Of a stretch of 6,176 nt of DNA, positions 5,195-6,176 are shown piece by piece. Each line of letters opens with the position of its first letter. The first letter of the stretch is position 1. The notes beneath the pieces are model-generated. The model saw nothing but the letters and a program-made list of their open reading frames with translations. It ran no database searches and had not been told where the DNA came from. Where the stretch lies: assembly GCA_021372715.1 (NCBI GenBank), contig JAJFTX010000064.1:1-6176 (forward strand), written 5' to 3'. The position numbers were made by a program, and so were the translations under genes. This stretch comes from Methanobacterium sp. GTDB taxonomy: Archaea > Methanobacteriota > Methanobacteria > Methanobacteriales > Methanobacteriaceae.

Positions 5195-6176
5195 TTATTT
5201 ATTATGGTACTCGTTGAGTGATTTAACTTCAATTTTGCCTTTTTCAATATTTTCAACAGCGTTCAAAGCTGCACGAGCTCCTGCTAATGTGGTTACATAT
5301 GGTATTCCCAGTTCTACAGCCATTCTTCTGATGAGATAGTTATCATCTGCAGATTGTTTTCCAGAGGGAGTGTTTATTATTAGTTTTATTTCTCCATTTA
5401 GAATGGCATCTTTGATGTTAGGTGAGTCTTGGCTAACTTTTTTAACTACACTTATTTTAACATCATCTTCAACAGCTTTAACCGTACCCTTGGTGCCCAC
5501 CATTTCAAAGCCTAATTCCTGGGCTTTTTGTACTATATCTAATATTTTGCCTTTGTCCGCATCTCGAACACTTATAAATAATTTACCCTCTTGTGGAAGG
5601 TCCATACCTGCTGAGAGCTGAGCTTTGTAATAAGATACTCCAAAATTCTCATCTATACCCATACTCTCACCAGTTGACTTCATTTCAGGACCTAAAACAG
5701 AATCAGAACCAGGAAGTTTGATGAAGGGGAAAATAGATTCTTTGACGGCCACATGGTCTATATCAACTTCTTTTTGCAATCCAAAATCACTTAGTTTGTA
5801 TCCGATCATTAACTGGGCTGCTATCTTAGCTAATGGTATTCCTACAGCCTTACTTACAAAGGGCACTGTTCTACTGGCCCGAGGATTGGCTTCTAAGATA
5901 TAAAGTTTGGTTTCATCAGTTTTAACAGCATATTGGATGTTCATTAAACCTATTACATTTAATTCTAATGCTAATTTTTTGGTGTATTCTTTTATTTTTT
6001 CCAGAACTAGGGGATGTATACTTTGTGGAGGTATTACACATGCTGAATCTCCAGAATGGACCCCTGCTTCCTCTATATGCTCCATTATGCCGCCGATAAA
6101 TACTTCCTCCCCATCACAAAGGGCATCCACGTCTATCTCGATAGCATCTACCAGGAACTTATCCACCAATATGGGA
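5195..6176 (-). CDS. carB: Carbamoyl-phosphate synthase large subunit, C-terminal part (start off the right edge)
   Basis: CarB makes carbamoyl phosphate from bicarbonate, ATP and ammonia supplied by CarA, feeding pyrimidine and arginine synthesis. The frame is open to the window edge and the upstream codons read Pro-Ile before a TTG (6169), matching the internal CarB motif HPVLIDKYL; that TTG is not a start. Numbered from it, residues 1 to about 150 are the end of the second (carbamate-phosphorylating) ATP-grasp domain, with NIQY (77-80) and EANPRASRTVPF (93-104), where Glu93 and Asn95 are metal ligands by family analogy. ESIFPFIKLPGSD and LGPEMKSTGE (144-168) follow. Residues from about 195 to 324 form the MGS-like allosteric domain with GTKGT (225-229), NIKDAI (251-256) and INTPSGK (265-271), the effector (UMP/IMP in enterobacteria) phosphate site. 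The 3' end is intact. In some methanogens carB is split into two genes; this window cannot show which applies here. Confidence 0.96.
   Translation of the reverse strand, partial: PILVDKFLVDAIEIDVDALCDGEEVFIGGIMEHIEEAGVHSGDSACVIPPQSIHPLVLEKIKEYTKKLALELNVIGLMNIQYAVKTDETKLYILEANPRASRTVPFVSKAVGIPLAKIAAQLMIGYKLSDFGLQKEVDIDHVAVKESIFPFIKLPGSDSVLGPEMKSTGESMGIDENFGVSYYKAQLSAGMDLPQEGKLFISVRDADKGKILDIVQKAQELGFEMVGTKGTVKAVEDDVKISVVKKVSQDSPNIKDAILNGEIKLIINTPSGKQSADDNYLIRRMAVELGIPYVTTLAGARAALNAVENIEKGKIEVKSLNEYHNK

Noticed and set aside
6167..6169. TTG at 6169 as the carB start
   Set aside because: The codons before it continue the CarB motif (Pro-Ile-Leu-Val-Asp-Lys), so the gene simply runs off the window.

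Overview
The window is AT-rich and looks like the chromosome of a methanogenic archaeon, most likely of the order Methanobacteriales (Methanobacterium-like). The evidence is the gene set (a LarE-type sulfur transferase with an archaeal-looking extension, a four-CBS protein, a UspA protein and a SAH-deaminase-like amidohydrolase beside carB), TATA-type promoter boxes rather than -35/-10 pairs, GAGGTGA-type ribosome binding sites, and oligo-T terminators. The species cannot be settled by eye.

Layout. Positions 1-942 (+) hold the 3' part of a larE-like gene whose start lies to the left of the window. It converges on 1053-1859 (-), a membrane-anchored or lipoprotein-like metallophosphoesterase. 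The gap and the phosphoesterase 3' end share a degenerate 39-bp tandem repeat that carries several T-tracts on the + strand. Upstream of the phosphoesterase is a 141-bp gap with T-tracts ending the next transcript, a perfect 9+2+9 inverted repeat and a TATA box. Next, all on the minus strand, come an unrecognised 152-residue protein (2001-2459), a four-CBS-domain protein (2461-3297) and a UspA protein (3342-3788). In transcription order this is usp, CBS, orphan; the orphan start lies one base after the CBS stop. A 158-bp AT-rich gap separates this cluster from an amidohydrolase (3947-5113). The C-terminal part of carbamoyl-phosphate synthase large subunit (5195-6176) runs off the right edge.

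How the genes may work together. The UspA, CBS and orphan genes look like a nucleotide-sensing or stress module: UspA has an ATP-binding signature and CBS pairs usually bind adenine nucleotides. The amidohydrolase lies 81 bp downstream of carB, so it could be co-expressed with pyrimidine/arginine synthesis, but it also has its own TATA box. larE and the phosphoesterase have no visible functional link to the rest.

There are no mobile elements, CRISPR arrays or RNA genes, and no gene-free stretch over 300 bases. I see no clear new multi-gene system. The observations most worth follow-up are the C-terminal extension on LarE, the phosphoesterase with GNSD in place of GNHD, the 39-bp repeat across a gene end, and the orphan protein coupled to the CBS protein.
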